From contig NZ_VFOZ01000001.1 in assembly GCF_006716425.1 (NCBI RefSeq), positions 6,572,001 to 6,636,000 on the forward strand: DNA of 64,000 nucleotides, given 5' to 3'. The translations under genes were made by a program, and so were the position numbers. A model generated the notes under the pieces. That model had not been told where the DNA came from. It made no database searches and saw only the letters and a list, made by a program, of their open reading frames with translations. Source of the stretch: Actinoallomurus bryophytorum. Its GTDB lineage: Bacteria; Actinomycetota; Actinomycetes; Streptosporangiales; Streptosporangiaceae. This document shows, one piece after another, positions 39,355-46,547 of the stretch. Numbering within the stretch: position 1 is the first letter of the stretch; each line of letters begins with the position of its first letter.

Positions 39355-40686
39355 ATGATGGACGACTACCGGAGGATCGCGGACGACCTGGCGGCGCAGA
39401 TCGCCGACGGGAGGCTGCGGGCCGGCGACCGGCTGCCGCCACAGCGGCGGTTCGCCCGGCAGAACGGCATCGCGGGCTCGACGGCCGCGCGGATCTACGG
39501 CGAGCTGATCCGGCGGGGGCTGGCCGTCGGGGAGGTGGGCCGCGGCACGTTCGTGCGCGCCGCCCGGCCGCAGGCCGAGCCCGCTCTGGCCGAGCCGGTC
39601 GACGCCCTGGTCGACCTCGAGCTGAACTTCTCCGTCCTGCCGGACCAGCCCGCGCTCGTCGCGGTGAGCCTGGCCGGGATGCTGCGGCACGACGTACTGG
39701 ACGCGGCCCTGCGGCCGGTGGGCGCCGCGGGGACCGCACCGGCCCGCGAGGCCGCCGCGCGGCTGCTCGCCCGCGCCGGCTGGGCACCGGAGCCGCGTGA
39801 CGTCCTGTTCGCCGGCAACGGGCGGCAGGCGATCGCCGCGTCGGTGGCGGCGCTGGTCCGGCCGGGCGAACGCCTCGGCGTGGAGGCGCTTACGTACCCC
39901 ATCGTCAAGGGCATCGCCGGCCGTCTGGGCGTCACGCTCGTCCCGCTGGCGATGGACGCGGACGGGGTGACGCCGGAGGCGATCCGTTCCGCCGGCGCAC
40001 TGAGCGCCGTCTATCTCCAGCCCACGCTGCACAACCCCCTGGGCATCACGATGTCCGCCGGGCGGCGCGCCGAGATCGCCGGTCTGCTGCACGAGCTCGG
40101 CCTGTACGCGATCGAGGACGGCATCTACGCCTTTCTCCGCGCGGACCTGTCGCCGTTGGCCGGTCTGGCACCCGAACGCGTCGTCGTCGTGGACAGCCTG
40201 TCCAAGCGGCTGGCACCCGGGCTGACCGTGGGTTTCGCGGTCACGCCGCCCGCCGTCGCCGGGCGGATCGCCTCGGCACTGCGGTCCGGCGGGTGGTCGG
40301 CGGGCCGGTTCGCCCTCGAGGCCGCGACCCGCCTGCTCACCGACGGCACCGTGGACACCGTGCAACGTGCCAAGCGCGTGGACGCGGAGACGCGGCAGGA
40401 GCTCATGCGCGAGCGCCTCGCCGGGTTCGCGGTCGACGCCGACCCGTGCGCGTACCACTGCTGGTGGCGGCTGCCCGAGCCCTGGCGCGCCGAGACGTTC
40501 GTCGCCGCCGCGGCCCGCAGGGGGATCGCGGTGACCCCCGCCGCCGCCTTCACGGTCGGCGCCGGTCACGCACCCGACGCCGTACGCCTGGCGCTCGCGT
40601 CCCCGCCTGCCGAAACGCTCTCGGCGGCGCTCGGAACGCTCGCGGCCCTCGCCCAGCTGGCGCCGGAGGACACCGCAGCGGATTGA
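39355..40686 (+). CDS. MocR-type GntR/aminotransferase regulator
   Basis: A 443-residue MocR-family protein. Residues 1-70 are a GntR winged helix-turn-helix (GDRLPPQRRFARQNGIAGSTAARIYGEL in part), and the rest is a fold-type I aminotransferase-like domain that binds pyridoxal phosphate; the Schiff-base lysine is in VVDSLSKRLAPGL, with YLQPTLHNPLG before it. Such proteins sense amino acids or vitamin B6 compounds. ATG 39355 (or the ATG at 39358) lacks a clear ribosome site. It is divergent from a hydrolase gene with direct repeats between. Confidence 0.88.
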   Translation: MMDDYRRIADDLAAQIADGRLRAGDRLPPQRRFARQNGIAGSTAARIYGELIRRGLAVGEVGRGTFVRAARPQAEPALAEPVDALVDLELNFSVLPDQPALVAVSLAGMLRHDVLDAALRPVGAAGTAPAREAAARLLARAGWAPEPRDVLFAGNGRQAIAASVAALVRPGERLGVEALTYPIVKGIAGRLGVTLVPLAMDADGVTPEAIRSAGALSAVYLQPTLHNPLGITMSAGRRAEIAGLLHELGLYAIEDGIYAFLRADLSPLAGLAPERVVVVDSLSKRLAPGLTVGFAVTPPAVAGRIASALRSGGWSAGRFALEAATRLLTDGTVDTVQRAKRVDAETRQELMRERLAGFAVDADPCAYHCWWRLPEPWRAETFVAAAARRGIAVTPAAAFTVGAGHAPDAVRLALASPPAETLSAALGTLAALAQLAPEDTAAD

Positions 40687-40715
40687 CCCCGCCGTGTCCA
40701 CGAGGCGCGGTGGGC

Positions 40716-40763
40716 CGGTACGTGGTGCCGCTGCTGCTCTGGACCCAAGCGCCGGGCATGGCG
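40716..40763. repeat. 48-bp direct repeat, copy 1 (fragment of the MBL-fold gene end)
   Basis: Identical in 45 of 48 positions to 42495-42542, which is the C-terminal coding end of the MBL-fold gene. Read on the minus strand, this copy still spells PGAWVQSSSGTTYR, against PDAWVQGSSGTTYR in the intact gene; weaker similarity continues to about 40690. The two copies bracket the CxxC protein/XRE/DUF397 cassette in direct orientation. No intact MBL gene body remains here. Confidence 0.75.
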
Positions 40764-40786
40764 GTGGACGCCCGGCGGCGAGCGCG

Positions 40787-41413
40787 TCAGACGCGGTCCA
40801 GGTCCACCACCGTCCGATCGCGTAGTCCGCGCATGAGCTGGGCGGCCTGCAGATACCTGACCTGTGGGTCGTCGTACGCGAGGGTGGCGGGTCCCAGGCA
40901 GGCGAGGCCCCACCGGCGGAGTTCGTACAGGGTGCCGGAGACGCCGACGAGTGGCGCGTCGCGGACCCGCGGCGCCAGTACGCCACGGTCGCGCAGGTGC
41001 GGGCAGACGCGGCGGGCGGTACCCGCGCAGCGCAGGCAGACCGGCGGGTGGCCGGTCACCTCCTCGTCCGACCAGCCCCGTCCGGCGTCGCCCACGAGCC
41101 ACAGGACGCCTTGTTCGTTCAGGTCGGCCGGCCCGCCGCAGACCTGGCAGAGCAACCGGCGCATGGCTCGGCGTTGCCGGTACGGGTGCACCCCGCCGAA
41201 CTCGGGCACGCCCTCGCCCGGCGCGCGGACGTAGCGCTTCCACAACACGCCGCGCGCGTCGCGGTCGCCCGGGCGCTCGCGCTGATAGCCGATTCCGGTA
41301 CGGCCGTGGGCCACCACCGGAACACGGGCCGGCCGCTCACCGCTCCAGCGGGCGATGTAGGGCACCAGCCCGGCGCGGACCAGGCGAGTTTGAATATCGG
41401 TAAAGTCGTTCAT
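40787..41413 (-). CDS. Cysteine-rich hypothetical protein (CxxC zinc-ribbon-like)
   Basis: A 208-residue protein that I do not recognise as a named family. Cysteine pairs CQVCGG (about 89-92), CLRCAG and CPHL suggest a zinc-ribbon. The N-terminal half includes VPVVAHGRTGIGYQRERPGDRD and LWKRYVRAPGEGVPEFGGVHPYRQRRAM in part. Similar proteins sit near XRE/DUF397 genes in other actinomycetes (from memory). It is divergent from the XRE gene, with 139 bases between, and may be coexpressed with it. GC content is like the neighbours. Confidence 0.7.
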   Translation of the reverse strand: MNDFTDIQTRLVRAGLVPYIARWSGERPARVPVVAHGRTGIGYQRERPGDRDARGVLWKRYVRAPGEGVPEFGGVHPYRQRRAMRRLLCQVCGGPADLNEQGVLWLVGDAGRGWSDEEVTGHPPVCLRCAGTARRVCPHLRDRGVLAPRVRDAPLVGVSGTLYELRRWGLACLGPATLAYDDPQVRYLQAAQLMRGLRDRTVVDLDRV

Positions 41414-41552
41414 GGGGCGTTTTGCCTTTATGTGATTGCGGATTTTCCTCTGCCGAGAATGGCACCTGTCCCATAGGCTGATAAGTGCTCCGGTGTGCAC
41501 GATTGGCAAGTGCGGTGCGGGTAAAGGCGAGTGCGAGAGGGTACGAATCTCA

Positions 41553-42332
41553 ATGCCAGCACGTATGACGGGGAGAGAGTTCTTCGGGCGGCGGCTTCGC
41601 GTCGCACGGGAGCGGCAGGTCCCCAAGATGAGTCGCCGGGCCATCGGAGAGCGGCTTCGGGTGTCGGACTCGGCCGTCGCCGCGTGGGAGTCCGGCCGTA
41701 ACATCCCGGACCCCGACACACTGAAGGGCGTCGAGGACATCCTCGGCACGGACGGACTTCTCCAGGACATCGTCGAGAACATGGTCACGGGAGAGAAGCC
41801 TCAGGAATTCCTGGGCACGTGGGCGTTCGCCGAAGCCCAAGCGGCGACGCTTTTACTATTTACGTACGACGTCGTCCCCGGCCTTCTGCAAATCGAAGAG
41901 TACGCGCGAGCGGTGCTCCGCAACGACGATCAGGTCAAGGTGCGGATGTCGCGGCAGCAGGTTCTGGCGAAGGAGGATCCGCCGATCTTCGTCGCGCTCA
42001 TCGACGAGAGTGTCCTGCATCGTAACGTCGGCGGGCCCCAGGTCATGTGCGACCAGCTCAATCGCCTTGTCGAAATGGCGGGGCAGGAGCATGTGATCAT
42101 CCAGGTCGTCCGCCTGAGCTGCTCGATCGGCTCCCAATACACCGGCTCATTCGGTGTCGCGGCTGAAATCGGCCAGATAGACGACGCGCTCAGTGGTGAC
42201 GTGGTGGAGAGCGCCGATGAAGTGTCCAGACTCCGGCGTATGTTTGAGATCACGCGGAAGCACGCGCTGAGCGAGCAGGAGTCCATCCGGCTCATCAAGG
42301 AAGTGGCGGAGTCGTGGAACAGCAGGATCTGA
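41553..42332 (+). CDS. XRE-family regulator with DUF5753 domain
   Basis: A 259-residue protein: helix-turn-helix (about residues 14-70; SRRAIGERLRVSDSAVAAWESGRNIPD in part) and a C-terminal DUF5753 domain (VPGLLQIEEYARAVL, ALIDESVLHR, QLNRLVEMA, VIIQVVRLS). This class is paired with small DUF397 proteins in actinomycetes and several pairs control differentiation or antibiotic production. ATG 41553 is chosen because it precedes the domain; ATG 41565 is also possible. The gene is less GC-rich than its surroundings. A truncated DUF397 gene overlaps its 3' end. Confidence 0.87.
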   Translation: MPARMTGREFFGRRLRVARERQVPKMSRRAIGERLRVSDSAVAAWESGRNIPDPDTLKGVEDILGTDGLLQDIVENMVTGEKPQEFLGTWAFAEAQAATLLLFTYDVVPGLLQIEEYARAVLRNDDQVKVRMSRQQVLAKEDPPIFVALIDESVLHRNVGGPQVMCDQLNRLVEMAGQEHVIIQVVRLSCSIGSQYTGSFGVAAEIGQIDDALSGDVVESADEVSRLRRMFEITRKHALSEQESIRLIKEVAESWNSRI

Positions 42333-42415
42333 GCTGGCGTAAGTCCTCACGGAGCAACGCGAACAACAGTAATTGCGTCGAGGTCGCTCGGGTCGATCGC
42401 GACCGGAACGCTTAG
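42314..42415 (+). CDS. Truncated DUF397 protein
   Basis: A 33-residue product that overlaps the XRE gene by 19 bases in another frame. The sequence LSWRKSSRSNANNSNCVEVA is the typical first half of DUF397 proteins; the second half (normally a VRDSKDP-type motif and a helix, about 60 residues in all) is missing because of a TAG at 42413. The usual XRE/DUF397 arrangement is kept. A strong hairpin follows six bases later, so the shortened gene may be stable rather than freshly broken. Confidence 0.6.
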   Translation: MEQQDLSWRKSSRSNANNSNCVEVARVDRDRNA

Positions 42416-42420
42416 CGACG

Positions 42421-42459
42421 GAAGCGAAAGGCGGACTCTCGGACCCCGCCTTTCGCTTC
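42421..42459. terminator. 14-bp hairpin after the XRE/DUF397 pair
   Basis: GAAGCGAAAGGCGG (42421-42434) pairs perfectly with 42446-42459 across an 11-base loop; the right arm ends in TTTCGCTTC. It separates the DUF397 gene from the convergent MBL-fold gene. Confidence 0.8.
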
Positions 42460-42475
42460 GCCCACGCCGCCCTGT

Positions 42476-43531
42476 CTACACGGCGGCGGTGAGGCGGTAC
42501 GTGGTGCCGCTGCTGCCCTGGACCCAGGCGTCGGGCATGGCGCCGGCCATGGCGTGCTGGGCGCGCCAGCCGGTGCAGTGGCCGGGGACCACGAGGCTGG
42601 GCGCGAGTTCGGTCAGCGCGGCGAGTGTGGGGCCGATGACAGGTTCGAACGCCGGGCCGCTCAGGTGCAGCCCGCCGACCAGTGCGTGCAGCCGCTCGAT
42701 CCCCGTCAGCCGCTGCGCCTGCCGGACGATGTTGATGACGCCGGCGTGACCGCAGCCCGTCAGGACGACCAGGCCACGGTCGCGTACGTGCACCACGAGG
42801 GCCTGGTCGTCGATCACCAGAGGGTCGTGGGCCCACTCGGACCCGGTCCACGCCTGGTGCGGAGGCGGCATGCCGCGCTCGAACTCGGTCGTCCGGTCCA
42901 CTTCGCCCGTGATCAGGACGCTGCCGTCGACGAGCAACGACGGATCACGGCGTTCGATGACCGCGAAGCCCTCCCCCTCCAGCGCCCGTTTGCTCAGGGT
43001 CGGCAGCTCCTCGGTGGTGCCGCCGGGTATCGCCAGCCGGCGCCTGGTCCACACCCGCGGGTGCACCACCATCGGCAGTGCGCGCACCCCCTGTCTGCCG
43101 GCCAGCCCGGCAAGGCCACCCGCGTGGTCGTAGTGACCGTGGCTGAGCACGACGCCGTGCAGGCCGCTCAGGTCGATGCCGAGCCGGTCCGCGTTGGTGA
43201 GCATCGCGTCGGGGGACCGGCCCGTGTCGAACAGCAGCGTCGTGGAGCGGTCGGCGCGGCGGACCGTGACCAGAGCGGAGAAGCCGTGCTCGGCGATCAT
43301 CCCGGGCGTGGTCCGGCCGGTCTCGAACTGCGGTGCCGCCACCACCGCACCGGAGCTCGCCCTGCGCGTGCGCTCGTCACCGGTCAGCAGCGCGTCGAAC
43401 ACGTTGTCCACCAACGTGGTGATCTTGATCTCGTCGACCGGCTCCAGCGCGATCGGGTCGACCGCGGGCCCGGCGGCCGGGCGTGGCATGGCAGTGAGCA
43501 CGTCGTGGGGGTCGGCCCCGGTTTCGCACAT
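42476..43531 (-). CDS. MBL-fold metallo-hydrolase
   Basis: A 351-residue protein with the metallo-beta-lactamase fold. The metal motif HGHYDHAGG (about residues 133-141), the histidine in LTGCGHAGVINIV and the last ligand in VGGLHLSG are all present. Related proteins include DHPS-like and arylsulfatase-like MBL enzymes; the substrate is not known. There is no signal peptide. The 3' end of the gene is duplicated 1.8 kb away (40716-40763). ATG 43531 lacks an obvious ribosome site. Confidence 0.85.
   Translation of the reverse strand: MCETGADPHDVLTAMPRPAAGPAVDPIALEPVDEIKITTLVDNVFDALLTGDERTRRASSGAVVAAPQFETGRTTPGMIAEHGFSALVTVRRADRSTTLLFDTGRSPDAMLTNADRLGIDLSGLHGVVLSHGHYDHAGGLAGLAGRQGVRALPMVVHPRVWTRRRLAIPGGTTEELPTLSKRALEGEGFAVIERRDPSLLVDGSVLITGEVDRTTEFERGMPPPHQAWTGSEWAHDPLVIDDQALVVHVRDRGLVVLTGCGHAGVINIVRQAQRLTGIERLHALVGGLHLSGPAFEPVIGPTLAALTELAPSLVVPGHCTGWRAQHAMAGAMPDAWVQGSSGTTYRLTAAV
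42495..42542. repeat. 48-bp direct repeat, copy 2 (inside the MBL-fold gene)
   Basis: This copy is the coding end of the intact MBL-fold gene; the partner is at 40716-40763 with three mismatches. The mismatches and the ragged flanking similarity argue against a recent target-site duplication and for an older rearrangement that brought the intervening cassette in. Confidence 0.75.
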
Positions 43532-43581
43532 CTTCGCAGCTTAGAACGGCGGTACGGCTCCGGTGGCACCCCCCACGGGGT

Positions 43582-44403
43582 TCAGACGAGGCGGCCGATG
43601 CCGCCCAGGAGCTGGCCCGCGAAGGTCTCGCCGCCGTCCGGGCGCCAGTCGTGGATCGGGACGATCCCCGGCTCCACGATCTGCCAGCCGTCGAACATCG
43701 CGGTGATCTGACCGGGGCTGCGGGGCGACAGCCCGGAGGTGGCCGTTTCGTAGGCCTTGGCCGCGTTACGTGTCTCGACCGTGTCGATGACGTGCGACAG
43801 CAGAAGATGACTGCCCGGCGACAGGGCGTCCCGGTAACGGGCGACCAGGCTCCAGGGGTCCTCGCCGTCGTCGACGAAGTACAGCAACCCGACGAACATG
43901 AGCGCGATCGGCTGCTCGAAATCCAGGAGCTCGCGTACCGCGGGATGACGGAGGATCGTGTCGGGCTCGCGGACGTCGGCCTGAACCGTGAACGTACGGT
44001 CGTTCGTGGTCAGCAGCGCACGGGAGTGCGCGAGCACGATCGGGTCGTTGTCCACATATGCGACCCGGGCCAGCGGGTTCACCCGCTGGGCGACCTCGTG
44101 TGTGGGCCCCACCGTCGGAATGCCCGTACCGATGTCCAGGAACTGAAAGATGCCCTGACCGGCCGCATAGGTGACCACCCGGCGCAGGAACTCGCGGTTC
44201 GCCGCCACCTCCGCCCGCGCCGACGGCACCGCCGCGACGACCTTTTCGGCCGCGTCGCGGTCGACCTGGAAATTGTCCTTCCCGCCGAGCAGGAAGTCGT
44301 AGATACGCGCCGGATGGGGTTTCGTCGTGTCGATCCTGGCCGGCTGACTTTCAAGGTCGGCCGGGCGGTCGGAAGGAAAGGGTCGGGCTGGGACATCACT
44401 CAC
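43582..44403 (-). CDS. DUF574 SAM-dependent methyltransferase (second copy)
   Basis: A 273-residue DUF574 methyltransferase, paralogous to that at 10.6-11.5 kb: IDTTKPHPARIYDFLLGGKDNF in part, FLDIGTGIPTVGPTHEVAQ, AYVDNDPIVLAHSRAL, IALMFVGLLYFV. GTG 44403 is preceded seven bases upstream by TACCTT, a -10-like box, suggesting a leaderless transcript. It follows the AurF-type gene on the same strand with 136 bases between, but its own promoter suggests it is not part of the peptide operon. Confidence 0.85.
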   Translation of the reverse strand: MSDVPARPFPSDRPADLESQPARIDTTKPHPARIYDFLLGGKDNFQVDRDAAEKVVAAVPSARAEVAANREFLRRVVTYAAGQGIFQFLDIGTGIPTVGPTHEVAQRVNPLARVAYVDNDPIVLAHSRALLTTNDRTFTVQADVREPDTILRHPAVRELLDFEQPIALMFVGLLYFVDDGEDPWSLVARYRDALSPGSHLLLSHVIDTVETRNAAKAYETATSGLSPRSPGQITAMFDGWQIVEPGIVPIHDWRPDGGETFAGQLLGGIGRLV

Positions 44404-44539
44404 CCGACGTAAGGTACCAGTTGGGCTTTTCCGGCATTCCCCTTTAATTGCCCAACGGCCGGTGAACTGCGGTTTCCCGGAACGGGAGGCAGGGTCCACC
44501 GCATTGTCGGCGACTCGGCGCCGGACAGGACGTCCCGCG

Positions 44540-45493
44540 TCATTCCAGGCCGGCGGCCATAAAGGCCTCTCGCGTCGCGGTGTCGTCAAGCGCGTCCACG
44601 TCGCGGAACGCACGTACCGTCGCCCTGGCGGCCGGGGCGACGTCGAAGACCGGCGCGCCCGGCGGGTAGGAGCGCCGCACGATGGTGTCCGCTTCGGCTG
44701 CGGTGAAGCCCGACGCGACCAGGGCGGCACGTACCGCGGCCAGATCCGGGTGGAGGAAGGCCTCCACGAGTTCGGGTACGCGGGGGCCGACCAACCGACG
44801 CTGCGCCGCGGTGAGCCGTGGCCACAGGCAGCGAAGGAACGCGCGGAAGTAGGAGTGGTGGCGCCCCTCGTCGGCGGCGTGGTCGGCGACCAGTGCGCGT
44901 ACCGGCTCGGGCAGCCGGCGGTCGAACGGCAGGCCCGCCAGAAGCGAGGACACCAACGTCTCGCTGACCACGGCGAACACCAGGTCGACCAGGGGCCGGT
45001 CCGCCACGTCGAAACCGTCCCTGAGCCGGGCGAGCAGGTGCGCGAACCGCGGCTCCACCACCGCGCTCGCCGCGATGCCCGTCACCGCGGCGACCCGCTC
45101 GGTGAAGTCGTGGGAGCTCTGGGCGTGCCACGCCTCATCCGTGGTGATCTTGAACGCGTCGGCGCGCATCGCGGCGGGCAGCGCCACGACTCCCGCCCGG
45201 TCCAGGGAGATGCGCGCGGTCACCGGCAGCACGGCGACCTGTTCGAGCACGGTCGTGAAGTGCAGGTACTGGTAGAGCGAGTGCACGAGAAGCCGGTGTG
45301 CGACCGCCGGTCCCCGCTCGACGACGAGCGGATCGGACACGGCCGGGACCGCCTCCGGCGGGAAGAAGACCGTCGCCGGCGTCGCCTCCGTCAGGATCCT
45401 CGGCGGCTTGTTCCGTACGCTCGCACGGTTCTCCCAGTTACCGAACGTGCTCGTGTAGCTCCATCCCGGGTTCGCTCGCTCCTCTGGGGCCAT
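44540..45493 (-). CDS. AurF-type diiron N-oxygenase
   Basis: A 317-residue protein of the p-aminobenzoate N-oxygenase (AurF) family. The seven diiron ligands of AurF (E101, E136, H139, E196, H223, E227, H230) have counterparts at E84, E120, H123, E178, H205, E209 and H212 with nearly identical spacing, in VLEQV, DEAWH, SETL and HAADEGRH. AurF-type enzymes oxidise amines to hydroxylamine or nitro groups with O2. Here it is the last gene of the peptide-modification operon, starting two bases after the pqqD-like stop, so an amine on the peptide or on a building block is the likely substrate (inference). Confidence 0.85.
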   Translation of the reverse strand: MAPEERANPGWSYTSTFGNWENRASVRNKPPRILTEATPATVFFPPEAVPAVSDPLVVERGPAVAHRLLVHSLYQYLHFTTVLEQVAVLPVTARISLDRAGVVALPAAMRADAFKITTDEAWHAQSSHDFTERVAAVTGIAASAVVEPRFAHLLARLRDGFDVADRPLVDLVFAVVSETLVSSLLAGLPFDRRLPEPVRALVADHAADEGRHHSYFRAFLRCLWPRLTAAQRRLVGPRVPELVEAFLHPDLAAVRAALVASGFTAAEADTIVRRSYPPGAPVFDVAPAARATVRAFRDVDALDDTATREAFMAAGLE

Positions 45494-45495
45494 GC

Positions 45496-45765
45496 TCAGC
45501 CCGGGAACTCGAGGATGTCGCTCCGCGCCAGCGCGTCGAGGAGCTCCGCGACATCCTCGACCGCCGTGTCGACCGGGATCGCGTACTTTTCGGCGAGGAG
45601 CACACCGATCTCCTGGACGCTGCGTCTTCCATTGATTCCGCGGAAGATGAACTCGGCCGACTCGGAGAGTTCGAACGTCTCCTCATCGATCGAGACGAGC
45701 AACTGACCTCGGAATTTGCGAGCCCGTACGCTGGTGCGCCTTTTCGGGATCGATTCCGGCGTCAC
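45496..45765 (-). CDS. PqqD-family RiPP recognition element protein
   Basis: An 89-residue PqqD-like protein: three N-terminal beta strands (SVRARKFRGQLLVSIDEETF in part) and a helical half with GINGRRSVQEIGVLLAEKY and a C-terminal LLDALARSDIL helix. PqqD-type proteins bind the leader of a precursor peptide and hand it to the modifying enzymes; lasso-peptide B1 proteins are of this fold. The GTG start overlaps the stop of the nucleotidyltransferase gene as GTGA. A 22-residue precursor with a Y-x-x-P leader motif is encoded in the same operon. Confidence 0.88.
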   Translation of the reverse strand: MTPESIPKRRTSVRARKFRGQLLVSIDEETFELSESAEFIFRGINGRRSVQEIGVLLAEKYAIPVDTAVEDVAELLDALARSDILEFPG

Positions 45766-46547
45766 GTGATCTCCACCTCCATGGCGATGTCCTTGCACAG
45801 GTCGACGACCTGCTCCACCCATTGCGCCGGGTCGGCCGGATCATAGCCACGCATGGTCTCGATCTCCCAGTACTCCTCGAAGGTCAGCGGCTCCGGTTTC
45901 GCCTCCTGAAAGCGCCGGGCCCGCCATTTCGGCGGATTCGGGTACTCGCCGTAACCGACGAGCAGTGCGTCCACGGCGCAGCCGAAGGCGTCCCGCGCCG
46001 AGAGCACGGCGCTGGGCAGGTCACCGGCGGCCAGCTGGCCCATCGCGGTCTCGGCCCTCGTGTCGGCCATGGCGAGCAGGTCGGTCAGGACGTAGGTCTG
46101 AAAGGCGGACTCCTCGATCTGCCGCAGGCGGCGGCGTACCCAGTCCGGCCCGGACAGCGGATGGCAGGCCGCCAGCCGCCCCAGAAGGATCTCCTCGGTG
46201 GGGATGAGCCGGGCGCCCGCGGTCCTGTCGTGGTCGAAGGAGTCGCGGGAGACCTTGTCGAGCACCTGGTCCACCTGGTCGTCCAGCCAGTACTTGACCT
46301 CCCAGCGGCGACCTTCCCGCGTGAAGCCGATGACGTCGACCTCGCCCGGACTGAGCGGGACGGTGACCCTTTCCAGCCTCTCGTCCTGGAAGCGTTCCGC
46401 GCACACCACCACCAGGTCGAGGTCGCTGGCGCCGTGGTCCCAGCCCCGGACCGTCGAGCCGACGACGAACACGGCCAGCTCGGTGCCGGGCAGCAGGCCG
46501 AGGTCCCTGAGGGTGGGCAGGCAGTGGGCGAACCTGTCCTCGTTCAT
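45762..46547 (-). CDS. Nucleotidyltransferase-domain protein
   Basis: A 261-residue protein with a polymerase-beta-type nucleotidyltransferase domain at its N-terminus: VVGSTVRGWDHGASDLDLVV contains the G-S-x(n)-D-x-D catalytic pattern, and the third acidic residue is probably in EVDVIGF. The C-terminal two-thirds is mostly helical. Such enzymes transfer a nucleotide to a small molecule or peptide; nucleotidyltransferases also occur in some lasso-peptide clusters. Its start shares ATGA with the asparagine-synthase stop, and its stop shares GTGA with the pqqD-like start, so the three are tightly coupled. Confidence 0.8.
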   Translation of the reverse strand: MNEDRFAHCLPTLRDLGLLPGTELAVFVVGSTVRGWDHGASDLDLVVVCAERFQDERLERVTVPLSPGEVDVIGFTREGRRWEVKYWLDDQVDQVLDKVSRDSFDHDRTAGARLIPTEEILLGRLAACHPLSGPDWVRRRLRQIEESAFQTYVLTDLLAMADTRAETAMGQLAAGDLPSAVLSARDAFGCAVDALLVGYGEYPNPPKWRARRFQEAKPEPLTFEEYWEIETMRGYDPADPAQWVEQVVDLCKDIAMEVEIT

